A DNA stretch of 35,332 nt from Firmicutes bacterium UBA4916 (GCA_002398845.1 DHBY01000052.1:77916-113247); one strand, 5' to 3'. Shown: positions 1 to 8,749, numbered from the stretch's first letter. Notes: generated from the letters alone by a model not told the origin. Translations and numbers: made by a program.

Positions 1-728
1 CAAATAAATGCCATATATAATTCGTTCATCTTTTCAATATTCTCGTTATACTTTATTGATGAACATAATGCGCCAGCAATATCAAAATAATAATCGCCTA
101 TTCTGGATTCGCCAAAGTCTATTATTTTAATTTCATTGTTTGTCTAAATCATATTCCATATACCTAAATCTCCATGGACGATTTCACTATTCCCAACAGT
201 CTTTAGATATAATTTCTTCACTATTTCATCTACTTCTTTATCTGAATAAAGGACTTTGCTGTTACGATATTGATTTTCCCAGAAAGTTCTTCCTTTTTGC
301 CATAAGTTTAGAAGGTCGAATCTATCTTTAGAATTAATTGAAATCTTGCTATCGGATAAGGCATTCTGCATATAAGCAACAGATTTGGCAATTTCTTGTA
401 TCATTTGTTTATCAGAAACCTTTGGAACTATTCCATTAATATATTCTTGAATATTATAATAACTTTTTTCAAAACAAAAATATGGATTCCCATCCTTCGT
501 AGGAACTATAGGCGATACGCAATTTACGCCCTTATTAAATATATAATTTGTAATAGTAAACTCTGCATCCCCTTGACTTTTGCCCTTAAGTTTACGTAAT
601 ATCCATTTTTTTGATTTAGAATTTATCAAAAAGGTTTCTGTCGTATTCCCATTTTTAATCTCCTCATACGAAACTATATTACCTATAGGATATTTCTCAC
701 ATATATTTTCTATTAAAAGCTTATTTAA
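1..728 (-). pseudogene. Aminoglycoside-phosphotransferase-family kinase, interrupted by an in-frame TAG, runs off the left edge
   Basis: Proteins of this family transfer phosphate from ATP to small molecules such as aminoglycosides, choline or homoserine. The translation shows an N-lobe segment with a candidate ATP-binding lysine (KKWILRKLKG) and the catalytic-loop motif VHGDLGIWNMI. The codon after that motif is TAG (144-146). Beyond it the same frame continues with TNNEIKIIDFGESRIGDY and FDIAGAL, that is, the metal-binding DFG-like motif, down to base 1. A single TGG-to-TAG change would explain the break. The start is also unclear: a good AGGAGGA site lies at 734-740, but the codons 6 to 10 bases after it are not ATG, GTG or TTG, although the open frame extends back to 875. 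I see a gene dead by at least one nonsense mutation; which substrate it used cannot be told. Confidence 0.75.
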
Positions 729-941
729 AGCTATCCTCCTTACACTTACATAGTTTATTTTTTTCCGTCTAATTCTACAACTATGCAGCATAATAAATTT
801 CATAATCGTTATTATTTCTGAATCATACAAAATTGAATACTCTATGTTTTTACGATTTTTTATATATGCTGGCACACATTACACCTACAGGGATTTCATC
901 GGTGCATACTTTAGCTAATTTTATTGCTTCTAGCTACTTGG

Positions 942-1110
942 TTAATTTTTATGGATGATAAGAAACACGCTGGTCTCTTGCACCCGATAAAAGTATCCCG
1001 ACTCCTCACCGATTTTCTGAAAATCCTCAGGTGAATGGATTGGCAGCCTGCTCCTCAAACCATTTAAGGCGAAAATCCCAAAACTTAGCACTGTAACTGC
1101 TAAGATAGGC
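942..1110 (-). pseudogene. 3' fragment of a SAM-dependent methyltransferase, internally deleted
   Basis: On the minus strand one frame reads AYLSSYSAKFWDFRLKWFEE and then, after a frame change near 1025-1030, SPEDFQKIGEESGYFYRV and QETSVFLIIHKN followed by TAA (942-944). From memory, class I methyltransferases of Firmicutes end in this way but carry roughly 25 residues between the two blocks, so this copy seems to have lost that stretch. The fragment is noticeably richer in G+C than its surroundings and overlaps the last codons of the acetyltransferase at 1100, so the junction with that gene lies near 1100-1115. Family assignment is tentative. Between 876 and 941 I see nothing recognisable. 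Confidence 0.4.
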
Positions 1111-1648
1111 CGTTCCTCCATAGTTTAGGCTTCATGGTACCATTACTATATTCCTTAAAGAACAAGGAAAACTCATCTTCATCAAATTCTCCGTTTTTTA
1201 TTATGATTTCCTGTTTTTTCTTTGCAAGTTCTACTAAATATCCAGTTTCTATATATCCGTTATTAACATAAAATTTCTTGCGTCTTAATCTTTGCTCAAT
1301 GTCTTTTGAACCTTCATCGCATCTTTCAATAGATATTATAATTTTACTATCGGGATGCATTGATTGAATTTTGTCTAAAATACAGCTGCCATATCCCTTC
1401 GACCGAATGTTTTCATCAACTGCCAAAAACATTACAAACGTCAAGTTTTGAACTGTAGCCATATAAACAAAGCCACATAGGGTATCCTTATCGTGAAAAG
1501 ATATAAATTCAGTGTTCTTCATCTTTGCCATTATAAGCATTAACCAGAAAGGCATACGATCTTCTTTAAGAAAAGAGGATGTATAAATTTCTTTTATTCT
1601 TTCTTTCCCTTTGCTTCTCCCTGTGACGCTTTCAACCCTTAAATCCAT
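1100..1648 (-). CDS. GNAT-family N-acetyltransferase
   Basis: This gene encodes 182 residues. GNAT enzymes move an acetyl group from acetyl-CoA to an amine. The acetyl-CoA-binding motif A is visible as the beta-strand FVMFLAVDENIRSKGYGSCI, with the R-x-x-G-x-G signature in RSKGYG around residue 86. The later part KKFYVNNGYIETGY is the usual GNAT motif B region (G-F/Y with an aromatic). A site AGGATGGTG lies 5 bases before the ATG. The C-terminus (MKPKLWRNGLS) runs into foreign higher-GC DNA, so the last few residues may not be original. The substrate is unknown; nothing in the neighbourhood identifies it. Confidence 0.75.
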   Translation of the reverse strand: MDLRVESVTGRSKGKERIKEIYTSSFLKEDRMPFWLMLIMAKMKNTEFISFHDKDTLCGFVYMATVQNLTFVMFLAVDENIRSKGYGSCILDKIQSMHPDSKIIISIERCDEGSKDIEQRLRRKKFYVNNGYIETGYLVELAKKKQEIIIKNGEFDEDEFSLFFKEYSNGTMKPKLWRNGLS

Positions 1649-1736
1649 TTTTCACCATCCTATTATAGTATTCGTTAACCCCATCGCTTTATTGCGAATA
1701 TTCTACTATATAAATAATCTTTGTTTTAGTATAACA

Positions 1737-1785
1737 TAAATCTGGTTAAAAAAAGCCCGAACGGTATCTTTTTTAGCCGGATTTA
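1737..1785. repeat. Imperfect inverted repeat
   Basis: The arms 1737-1755 and 1768-1785 are near-complementary (TAAATCTGGTTAAAAAAAG against CTTTTTTAGCCGGATTTA), with a 12-base centre. It lies between the acetyltransferase promoter side and the tRNA terminator. It could be a decayed terminator or the end of a lost mobile element. The rest of 1650-1855 shows no gene. Confidence 0.4.
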
Positions 1786-1855
1786 TGGAAAGTTAGGTCA
1801 ATTGATGTTAGCACTACTACCAGCGGAATAAAAGGTACTATCCGAAATATCATAT

Positions 1856-1900
1856 AAAAAAAGAAAGTCGCAACATTTATATTTGCGACTTTCTTTTTTT
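1856..1900 (-). terminator. Terminator of tRNA-Leu(GAG)
   Basis: Perfect hairpin AAAGTCGCAA / TTGCGACTTT flanked by an A-run on one side and seven T on the other, so it can act in both directions. It lies about 110 bases past the 3' end of the minus-strand tRNA, the only nearby transcription unit that needs one. Confidence 0.8.
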
Positions 1901-2010
1901 AGTTATAAATCATCCACGCTTGGCTTGCTTAGTTGATTTTATTGAATTATACAGCCCCCTCAGTAAAACTGGAATCAGCAACAGCAATCAATTTTTTTCG
2001 ACCAAAATTT

Positions 2011-2094
2011 TGGTGCAGGAGAAGGGACTCGAACCCTCATGGCTATGCCATACGCCCCTCAAACGTACGTGTCTGCCAATTCCACCACTCCTGC
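2011..2094 (-). tRNA. tRNA-Leu (anticodon GAG)
   Basis: The minus strand folds as a class II tRNA: acceptor arms GCAGGAG and CTCCTGC, D-arm GTGGAATTGGCAGAC, anticodon stem TACGT/GCGTA with loop TTGAGGG giving anticodon GAG (reads CUC and CUU), a long variable arm, and the T-arm GGGTTCGAGTCCC. The discriminator A and the 3' CCA are encoded (2011-2014). It follows the solute-binding protein gene by 36 bases and could be cotranscribed with it or have its own promoter; I see no clear one. Confidence 0.95.
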
Positions 2095-2130
2095 AATTTT
2101 ACATTATACATATTATATTATAATATATTC

Positions 2131-3900
2131 TTACTTTTTATCAACTTTTTTATCGACTGATTCTTGTTGAAATTCTTTAGGTATATACCATTTTTCAATA
2201 TTTCTATATAGATCGAAAAAGCATGGATCAATATCCCCCATTATCTTTCTATCTACTAATAAGGCATTATTTTTGAAAAACAAACTTACATACGGTAATT
2301 CTTCTGTAATAAAAGATTCTAATTTTTCATAGGCTTTTAATTTTACATCCCTATTGGATGCGCTAAAAGCCTCTAGTAATTTTTCATCCATGGCTTCATT
2401 GTTATATCTTATAAAATTAGTGCCCGTTTTTATTTGAGAAGAATGAAATGCAAAGGATAGTTCAGGTATTGCTGATAAATGCCATCCTAATAAAGCTATA
2501 TCATAATTTCCTCTTGAAATTTGGTTATTTACACTTTCCCATTGGCTTTCTACCATTTCTTCTGTTAAATCATCAGGGATAACATCTGGATAATCCTTTA
2601 TAACATTAATACCTAATTTATTTAAATCCTCAACAATCATATCCGCTACTTTTAATCTCAACGGATTATAAGAGTTTGTTATTAATCTTAAGGTTACTTT
2701 TTTCCCATTCTCATCTTCATAATAGTCATCACCATCTACATCCTTCCATCCTAATTTAGATAGTTCTTCCTTGGCTTTAGTTGGATTATATCCATAGATA
2801 TTTGCATCCTCTGATAATAGCCATGAATTAGGATGAATTGGCAAATCAGTTTGTGTGGCATGACCTAAATATACCCTTTGAATTATAGCCTGTCTGTTTA
2901 TACCATAGGCTATGGCTTTTCTAAGTTTATTTCCAGTTTCATTATTAAAAATCTCTTTTGAGAAATTAAACCCTAAAAACTCATAATTTTGGGATACAAA
3001 CTCATATATTCTAATTCTATTATTCTGATCATATTTTTCCCAGTCTATATCTAAATCAGTAGTAACATTAACCTGCCCAGTTTCAAAGGCTGTAAGTACC
3101 AATTCTTCATCCTCTAAAACCTTCCCTATTACTTGATCTATATAGGCTTTCCCATCTCTATATTTGTCGTAAGACTTTAAAGTTACTATTTTGTATTTTT
3201 CATAACTTTCGAATTTATAAGGTCCTGTTCCAATAGGAACATAATCTTCTTCAGATAAAGCTTTAATATAAGAATTTTTATCCTCTATTCCAGATACAAA
3301 TTTGTGCTTAGGTATTATAGGGAAAGTCAATGTCTCCAAACCATGACTAAAATTTCTATCAAACACTATATTAATATTATAATCGTCTAATATTTGGACA
3401 TCCATAACCCTACGAATATCTGAAGGGTTAAAACTTCCAAGTGTAGTATTAAACATCTTTTTATATGTTGTATCATTACTTGCATATTTAATTGTATTTA
3501 TAGTAAAAGCCACGTCCTCTGCTGTAAACTTTTCCCCATCATGCCATAATACATTATCTTTTAGTTTAATATTTATTACCTTTCCATCTTCTTTTATAGT
3601 ATAATTTTCAGCTAATTGATTCTTTACATTTAAATTATTATCTAATTCAAATAGCCCTTCAAATATTAACTTACTAAAATGATAATAAGATATATTTTCA
3701 GTAATTAAGGGGTTTAAAGTATTCAAAGTAGTTAGTGGTAATATTAATTGTCCTCCATATTCAGGTTTATATTCTGCCTGTTTGTCCTTAGCTATGTCAA
3801 AGGTTTCTGCCTCATTTTTTTCATCGCTTTTCTGGCATCCTATTGTTGTCATCAACATAACTAAAGTCAATATTATAACTAAGATTCTTTTGTACTTCAA
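2131..3900 (-). CDS. Peptide-type ABC transporter solute-binding lipoprotein (family 5)
   Basis: The gene encodes 589 residues, a normal length for OppA/DppA-type binding proteins, which capture peptides or nickel at the outer face of the membrane for an ABC importer. The N-terminus has a signal peptide ending in the lipobox TTIGC (Cys about residue 22). The body shows family marks: GGQLILPL near the start, LIFEGLFELD, AEDVAFTINTIK, GTGPYKFESYEKYK, LRKAIAYGINRQAII and YNPTKAKEELSKLGWKD. Translation most likely begins at TTG (3898-3900), placed 6 bases after AAAGGGGGAG. No permease or ATPase gene is adjacent; instead it closes the polA-coaE-transglycosylase run, 18 bases after the previous gene. 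Substrate cannot be deduced. Confidence 0.85.
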   Translation of the reverse strand: MKYKRILVIILTLVMLMTTIGCQKSDEKNEAETFDIAKDKQAEYKPEYGGQLILPLTTLNTLNPLITENISYYHFSKLIFEGLFELDNNLNVKNQLAENYTIKEDGKVINIKLKDNVLWHDGEKFTAEDVAFTINTIKYASNDTTYKKMFNTTLGSFNPSDIRRVMDVQILDDYNINIVFDRNFSHGLETLTFPIIPKHKFVSGIEDKNSYIKALSEEDYVPIGTGPYKFESYEKYKIVTLKSYDKYRDGKAYIDQVIGKVLEDEELVLTAFETGQVNVTTDLDIDWEKYDQNNRIRIYEFVSQNYEFLGFNFSKEIFNNETGNKLRKAIAYGINRQAIIQRVYLGHATQTDLPIHPNSWLLSEDANIYGYNPTKAKEELSKLGWKDVDGDDYYEDENGKKVTLRLITNSYNPLRLKVADMIVEDLNKLGINVIKDYPDVIPDDLTEEMVESQWESVNNQISRGNYDIALLGWHLSAIPELSFAFHSSQIKTGTNFIRYNNEAMDEKLLEAFSASNRDVKLKAYEKLESFITEELPYVSLFFKNNALLVDRKIMGDIDPCFFDLYRNIEKWYIPKEFQQESVDKKVDKK

Positions 3901-3918
3901 CTCATACTCCCCCTTTAA

Positions 3919-4575
3919 CTATTTGTTCACCACTAAACTTTTTATAACTTTTCTTAAGTTATGTACTACTGCAAGAAAATTGTTTTCTTCATGAATAGCT
4001 GGTTTATCTAACTCATCTTTATATAAGGTTTTATACACTTTTACGTTTTTCAAAACTTTTTCAACATATTGTTCAGTTTCTTTAAATGGTATTTTTTTTA
4101 AATATGCCCCATCTTCACAGTATTCATTATTTGTTAACCACTTTTTTACATTCCCACTTCCTCCATTGTAAGCCGCTAAGATTAACTGTAGATTATTGTC
4201 GAACTCCTTAGACAATACATCTAAATACCATGTTCCAACCATGATATTTATTTCTGGATCAAATAATAAATCCAAATCAAAATCCTCTATTTTGAGTGCC
4301 TCTGCAGCCCAATATCCAGTAGTAGACGATATTTGCATAAGTCCCCTTGCACTTTTTGGGGATATAGCATCTTTATCATAGTTACTTTCCACATTAATAA
4401 TTGCTGCTACCAAATATGGATCCACATTATATTTTTCAGAATATATATTTATTGATTTTTTATAGCTTAAAGGATAGGTAATGGTAAAATAAATAGTTGT
4501 TGCTATAATAATTATAATAGATATTATAATTATAGTTAATATTCCTTTAAATAATTTATTGATTCGCCATATCAA
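3919..4575 (-). CDS. Membrane-anchored lytic transglycosylase (SLT domain)
   Basis: The 218-residue protein cleaves peptidoglycan glycan strands with formation of 1,6-anhydro-muramic acid. It has one N-terminal membrane segment (about residues 12-33, mostly isoleucine) and then an SLT domain outside the cell. The catalytic glutamate is in AAIINVESNYDKDAIS (about residue 63), followed by SARGLMQIS and AAYNGGSGNV, the three standard motifs of goose-lysozyme-like transglycosylases. The start is a TTG at 4573-4575 with GGAGGG 6 bases upstream. It lies 18 bases after coaE and 18 before the binding-protein gene, so all are probably cotranscribed. Confidence 0.9.
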   Translation of the reverse strand: MIWRINKLFKGILTIIIISIIIIIATTIYFTITYPLSYKKSINIYSEKYNVDPYLVAAIINVESNYDKDAISPKSARGLMQISSTTGYWAAEALKIEDFDLDLLFDPEINIMVGTWYLDVLSKEFDNNLQLILAAYNGGSGNVKKWLTNNEYCEDGAYLKKIPFKETEQYVEKVLKNVKVYKTLYKDELDKPAIHEENNFLAVVHNLRKVIKSLVVNK

Positions 4576-4593
4576 GTTTAACCCTCCAGAGAA

Positions 4594-5223
4594 CTACATT
4601 ATTTCATCCATTATTTTTTCCATTTGTTTTTCGAGAGTTTCTAAATTTCCTCCATTATCTATTACCTTTGTAGCATATTCTCTTTTCAACATTATTGGCA
4701 TCTGGGCTTTAATCCTTTGTTTACCTTCCTTTTTGTCTATGGAATCCCTTACTATTAACCTATCTAATTGAGTTTTATCATCTGTATAAACTAACCATAT
4801 TTCATGAAAATTAATTCCATATTTCGTGAAGTTATCCATCTCCTCAATTAATAAAGGTACATCTACAAAAATATATCTTTCACTCTGAGAGTATTCATCT
4901 ATTAGTTTCTTTATAGATTGAAATACATATGGATGGACAATATCATTTAACTTTTCCCTAAGCAATTCTTTTTTAAAAATTATGCTTCCTAGTTTCTTCC
5001 TATTAATACTCCTATCTTCATTGAGTATGCCTTCTCCAAAAAACTCAACTATTTCTTTGTAGGCTGGTGTATCTTTTTCTACTACCTCTTTAGCTATTTT
5101 ATCAGCATCAATAACCTTATATCCATATTTTTTAATAATCCTTGAAACTGTAGATTTGCCTGTGGCTATACCTCCTGTTAAACCTATGATAATGCAGTTA
5201 TTTTGTTTCATACCAGTTTTCAC
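4594..5223 (-). CDS. coaE: Dephospho-CoA kinase
   Basis: The enzyme phosphorylates dephospho-CoA at the 3' hydroxyl, the last step of coenzyme A synthesis, in the cytoplasm. The P-loop is visible as GLTGGIATGKST (about residues 14-25), followed by the conserved DADKIAKEVV and later FVDVPLLIE; the length of 209 residues is typical. The start codon lies inside the 3' end of polA (26-base overlap), a coupling that suggests one transcript. An alternative ATG four codons downstream (5209-5211) would give an equally good protein. polA-coaE linkage is common in Firmicutes. Confidence 0.95.
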   Translation of the reverse strand: MKTGMKQNNCIIIGLTGGIATGKSTVSRIIKKYGYKVIDADKIAKEVVEKDTPAYKEIVEFFGEGILNEDRSINRKKLGSIIFKKELLREKLNDIVHPYVFQSIKKLIDEYSQSERYIFVDVPLLIEEMDNFTKYGINFHEIWLVYTDDKTQLDRLIVRDSIDKKEGKQRIKAQMPIMLKREYATKVIDNGGNLETLEKQMEKIMDEIM

Positions 5224-7882
5224 CAGCCTTTAATTCAACCTTTAATGGAATATCTAAGTTTACTGCATTTTCCATAATGTCTTTCATCAATTTTTCAACT
5301 TCTTTTTCTTCATCTTTATGGGTTTCTATTATAAGCTCATCGTGAACTTGTAATATAAGTTTTGATTTTAAATTTCTCTTATTTAATTCTTCATATACCC
5401 TTACCATAGCAACTTTTATGATATCAGCAGCACTTCCTTGGATAGGTGTATTCATAGCTACTCGTTCTCCAAAGGATCTTACATTATAATTTTTTGATTT
5501 AAGTTCGGGGATATATCTTCTCCTTTTTAAAATGGTTTCAACATATCCTTTTTCTTTCCCTATTTTTATGATATCATCCATATACTTTTCTACCATATTA
5601 TAGTTATTTAAATAATTATCTATATACTCTTTGGCCTCTTTTCTTGAAATGTCTAAATCTCTCGAAAGACCATAATCACTTATTCCATATACAATCCCAA
5701 AGTTAACGGCTTTAGCCCTACTTCTCATTAAAGGCGTAACTTCTTCTTTAGGTACACCGAATACCTCAGATGCAGTCTTTGTATGGATATCTTCATTATT
5801 ATAAAAAGCATCCATTAATTTAGGGTCTTTAGAGATATGTGCCAATACTCTTAACTCAATTTGAGAATAATCCCCATCTACAAGTACATATTCATCACTT
5901 TGAGGTACAAAGGCCTTGCGAATCTTTCTGCCTTCTTCAGTCTTTATAGGTATATTTTGTAAATTAGGTTCTGTACTACTAATACGACCTGTATTAGTCA
6001 CCGTTTGATTGAAACTCGAATGGATTTTCTGAGTTTTTTCATCTACTACATTTATTAATCCATCTATATAGGTTGATTTTAACTTTACCATCTGTCTATA
6101 TTTAAGTATTTTTTCTATTATTTCATGTTGCCCTTTCAATTTATCCAACACTTCTGCATCAGTTGAATATCCTGTTTTGGTCTTTTTTATTACAGGTAAA
6201 CCTAATTCATCAAATAATATTTCCCCCATTTGCTTAGGAGAATTAATATTAAATTCCCTACCCGCTAAATCATATATTTCTTTAGTTAAATTGTCAATTT
6301 CTTTTTGAAATTCATCTCCAAGCTGATTTAGAACATCTAAATCTACTTTAAATCCGTTAAATTCCATGTCTGCCAATACTTCCACTAATGGTAGTTCTAC
6401 ATCATAATATAATTGGGTCATTTCTTGCTGATTAAGATTATCTTTAATTGGCTCTTTTACTTTATATATTAAATCTAATGTCATAGAGATATATTCGGCT
6501 TTATCTTCAATAGATAAATCTTTATAGGATTTTTTGTTTTTCCCTTTACCTAATAGCTCTTCCTCATCTACGCCATAAATATTTAAGTATTCCTTACCTA
6601 GTTCATTAATACTATAACTCATGCTCGCTGGGTTTAAAAGATAGCTTCCTATCATTGTATCAAAAATCATATTCTTTAAATTAATATTTAGTCTAAGTAA
6701 ACCTACTATATCAGCTTTCATCATATGCCCATACTTTTCTATTTCTCTAGACTCAAAGTATTCCTTAAATTTACTTATAAATATTTCAATATCATTTTCA
6801 GAGTAGTCAATATAATAAGATGTATTATTTCCAACTTTAATCCCTATTCCAAGTATTTGACTACTTACATATATATGATTTTCATATAAAAATTTAAAAC
6901 AAAAGCTTTTTTCTGATTTTATTTCATTTATAATTGGCTCATAATTATTTTCTTTAATAATTTTATATTTTACTTTATAAGTAGAATCTTCTACTTTACT
7001 AATCTTATCTGAAGATATCTTGGATAATAGGCTTTTAAATTCCAGTGTTTCATAAAGTTTTGCGAGTCTATCCCAATCAGGCTCTTCTACTTTAAGTTCC
7101 TCTAGGGTAAAATCTAGAGGAGCATTTCTGATTATTTCTCCTAATTTTTTACTAAGAAATGCGGTGTTTTGATTTTCTATTAAAGATTCTCTGGTCTTCT
7201 TTCCCCCTACTTTATCTATATTATTGTATAGGTTTTCCATAGTACCAAATTCTTTTAATAATTTTATTCCAGTCTTTTCTCCAATCCCTGGCACTCCTGG
7301 GATATTATCTGATTTATCTCCCATAAGTCCTTTCAAGTCAATAAATTGTTCTGGTGTTATACCATATTCTTCAATTATTCTTTTCTCATCATATTCTTCT
7401 AATTCAGTGATACCTTTCTTTGTTATTAAAACCTTAGTATTGTTAGAAGATAGCTGCAAATAGTCCCTATCTCCTGTAACTAATATAACTTCCATTTGAT
7501 TGTTTTCACCAAATTTAGATAAAGTCCCAGCTATGTCATCTGCCTCATAGTCTTCTAATTCTAGCTGTGCTATGTTCATAGCTGATAATATTTCTTTTAA
7601 TATTGGGAACTGCTGAGATAATTCATTTGGAGTAGATTGTCTATTAGCTTTATATAAATCAAAAGCTTTATGTCTAAATGTAGGACCTTTTTTATCAAAG
7701 GCTACACATAGATAATCTATATCGTATTCTTCTCTAATTTTATATAACATGGTCAAAAATCCATAAACACCATTAGTATATATGCCATCTTTAGTAGTAA
7801 GTAAAGGTAAAGCATAAAATGCTCTATGTATCAAACTATTTCCATCTATAACCATTAGCTTTTCTTTTCTTTTCCCAGTCAC
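5198..7882 (-). CDS. polA: DNA polymerase I
   Basis: This polymerase fills gaps and removes RNA primers in replication and repair. The start is best placed at GTG 7880-7882, with AAGGAG at 7890-7895 seven bases upstream; the open frame continues to 7903 without a ribosome site. That gives 894 residues. Order of domains: 5'-3' exonuclease (about 1-290, with VIDGNSLIHRAFYALP, DYEADDIAGT and GLMGDKSDNIPGVPGIGEKT), a central 3'-5' exonuclease-like region (about 310-480), then the polymerase domain with motif A (LVDGDYSQIELRVLAH), motif B (RSRAKAVNFGIVYG) and motif C (LQVHDELIIE). In the central region the first exonuclease motif (D-x-E in proofreading enzymes) reads SFCFKFLYEN, so proofreading is probably absent, as in several Gram-positive PolI enzymes. 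Confidence 0.97.
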   Translation of the reverse strand: MTGKRKEKLMVIDGNSLIHRAFYALPLLTTKDGIYTNGVYGFLTMLYKIREEYDIDYLCVAFDKKGPTFRHKAFDLYKANRQSTPNELSQQFPILKEILSAMNIAQLELEDYEADDIAGTLSKFGENNQMEVILVTGDRDYLQLSSNNTKVLITKKGITELEEYDEKRIIEEYGITPEQFIDLKGLMGDKSDNIPGVPGIGEKTGIKLLKEFGTMENLYNNIDKVGGKKTRESLIENQNTAFLSKKLGEIIRNAPLDFTLEELKVEEPDWDRLAKLYETLEFKSLLSKISSDKISKVEDSTYKVKYKIIKENNYEPIINEIKSEKSFCFKFLYENHIYVSSQILGIGIKVGNNTSYYIDYSENDIEIFISKFKEYFESREIEKYGHMMKADIVGLLRLNINLKNMIFDTMIGSYLLNPASMSYSINELGKEYLNIYGVDEEELLGKGKNKKSYKDLSIEDKAEYISMTLDLIYKVKEPIKDNLNQQEMTQLYYDVELPLVEVLADMEFNGFKVDLDVLNQLGDEFQKEIDNLTKEIYDLAGREFNINSPKQMGEILFDELGLPVIKKTKTGYSTDAEVLDKLKGQHEIIEKILKYRQMVKLKSTYIDGLINVVDEKTQKIHSSFNQTVTNTGRISSTEPNLQNIPIKTEEGRKIRKAFVPQSDEYVLVDGDYSQIELRVLAHISKDPKLMDAFYNNEDIHTKTASEVFGVPKEEVTPLMRSRAKAVNFGIVYGISDYGLSRDLDISRKEAKEYIDNYLNNYNMVEKYMDDIIKIGKEKGYVETILKRRRYIPELKSKNYNVRSFGERVAMNTPIQGSAADIIKVAMVRVYEELNKRNLKSKLILQVHDELIIETHKDEEKEVEKLMKDIMENAVNLDIPLKVELKAGENWYETK

Positions 7883-7977
7883 AAAATCACTCCTTCTATA
7901 CAATAATACATAACCATATATAATAATAAGTATACCTTAAATGTATCTTCTCGTAAACAAATTCAAAAATAAAGTCC

Positions 7978-8006
7978 TTGATTATTTTATGATTTTGTGT
8001 TATTAT
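7978..8006 (+). promoter_or_regulatory. Sigma-A promoter of tRNA-Leu(CAA)
   Basis: TTGATT (7978-7983), a 17-base spacer, then TATTAT (8001-8006), 19 bases before the tRNA 5' end. It lies in the divergent region shared with polA. No equally clear promoter for polA was found in 7896-7977. Confidence 0.75.
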
Positions 8007-8025
8007 ATTTTTTGTAATTGATTAT

Positions 8026-8112
8026 GCCGAAGTGGTGGAACTGGCAGACGCGCTGGACTCAAAATCCTGTGGTAGCAATACCGTGCGGGTTCGATTCCCG
8101 CCTTCGGCACCA
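8026..8112 (+). tRNA. tRNA-Leu (anticodon CAA)
   Basis: Class II tRNA of 87 bases with encoded CCA. Acceptor arms are GCCGAAG/CTTCGGC, anticodon loop CTCAAAA gives anticodon CAA (reads UUG), the variable arm is GTGGTAGCAATACC and the T-arm CGGGTTCGATTCCCG. The anticodon stem CTGGA/TCCTG has one T-T mismatch. The 3' end marks the left border of the accessory region that follows, a usual insertion point for integrating elements, though I found no second copy of the 3' end that would prove an attachment site. Confidence 0.97.
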
Positions 8113-8120
8113 TTAAATTC

Positions 8121-8151
8121 AGCTCTTTAGTTTATACTATAGAGCTTTTTT
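8121..8151 (+). terminator. Terminator of tRNA-Leu(CAA)
   Basis: Hairpin AGCTCT...AGAGCT with an internal TAGTTTATACTA centre and six T, 9 bases past the tRNA CCA end. Confidence 0.85.
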
Positions 8152-8174
8152 ATTGCCTACATTTCCCTATCACT

Positions 8175-8340
8175 TTAAATCTCTATCTGTTGCTTTGATG
8201 AAATGGTAATGATTTTACCCATAACCGTAGCAAGTGTAGTATCTATCGTCCCAAGCTAATGGATAAGCTGCATTGAGGGTCTGCATCCACAAGCAGGATT
8301 TTCTTATTTCCCATAGCTAAACCTATACCTATATACGCTT
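8175..8340 (-). pseudogene. Remnant of a ParA/Soj-type partition ATPase
   Basis: On the minus strand the frame reads YIGIGLAMGNKKILLVDADP then QCSLSISLG and stops at TAG (8243-8245). A shifted frame continues with DTTLATVMGKIIT. This matches the ParA signature (NLGIGLA..GKKVLLVDADPQGSLT..LG and, in the Soj relatives of Tn1549-like elements, TTLATIM). The Walker A end of the protein (KGGVGKTT) is not found upstream, so at least the N-terminus is lost, and a frameshift separates the two blocks. ParA relatives of this kind are carried by conjugative elements and plasmids, so this is probably a piece of the same kind of element as the genes at 13.1-14.8 kb. The stretch 8341-8520 holds nothing I can assign. 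Confidence 0.55.
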
Positions 8341-8520
8341 TAGACAGCAAAAATGCTGCAAAGTATCCTGAAAATGTTTATACTCAATATAAAACCGAGC
8401 AATCCGACTCTAACTATACGAAAACAGTCTACCCAGCAACTTCCCATTTATGAAATTGCTCATAATTATAACTAGAACACAACATATAAAAAGTACGTTC
8501 TAAAAATAAAACCCTTAATA

Positions 8521-8712
8521 CTAATTATCTATTTCTCGTTCAAAAATAATTTCAAATTCCATGGGTACACCATCAGAGGCATATTTTACAGGAAAAATTT
8601 GTACTAATCTCCAACCTTCTTTAGCATATTTATAAATGATTTCATTATGACTTTTTAATTCTGATACAACAAATCCTTTTAAAGCTAATTTTACACTTTC
8701 ATATTAATACAT
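8521..8712 (-). pseudogene. DUF4177-family protein with a stop at codon 3
   Basis: Minus-strand frame from ATG 8710-8712: M-Y-stop-YESVKLALKGFVV, then LKSHNEIIYKYAKEGWRLVQ and IFPVKYASDGVPMEFEIIFE, ending at TAG 8521-8523. The block KEGWRLVQIF...FEIIFE is the hallmark of small DUF4177 proteins (about 60 residues), and they usually begin MYEYKF or similar, so codon 3 (TAA, 8704-8706) was probably GAA or AAA. Apart from that one codon the 64-codon frame is open and looks well conserved. Function of the family is unknown. The decay must be recent, or translation may restart inside. Confidence 0.65.
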
Positions 8713-8749
8713 GGGTTTTCCTACTTATTTATTATAGCAACACACTTAA

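Noticed and set aside
144..146. Pyrrolysine or programmed readthrough at the TAG of the kinase gene
   Set aside because: No sign of a readthrough context or pyrrolysine genes in the window; a simple nonsense mutation is enough.
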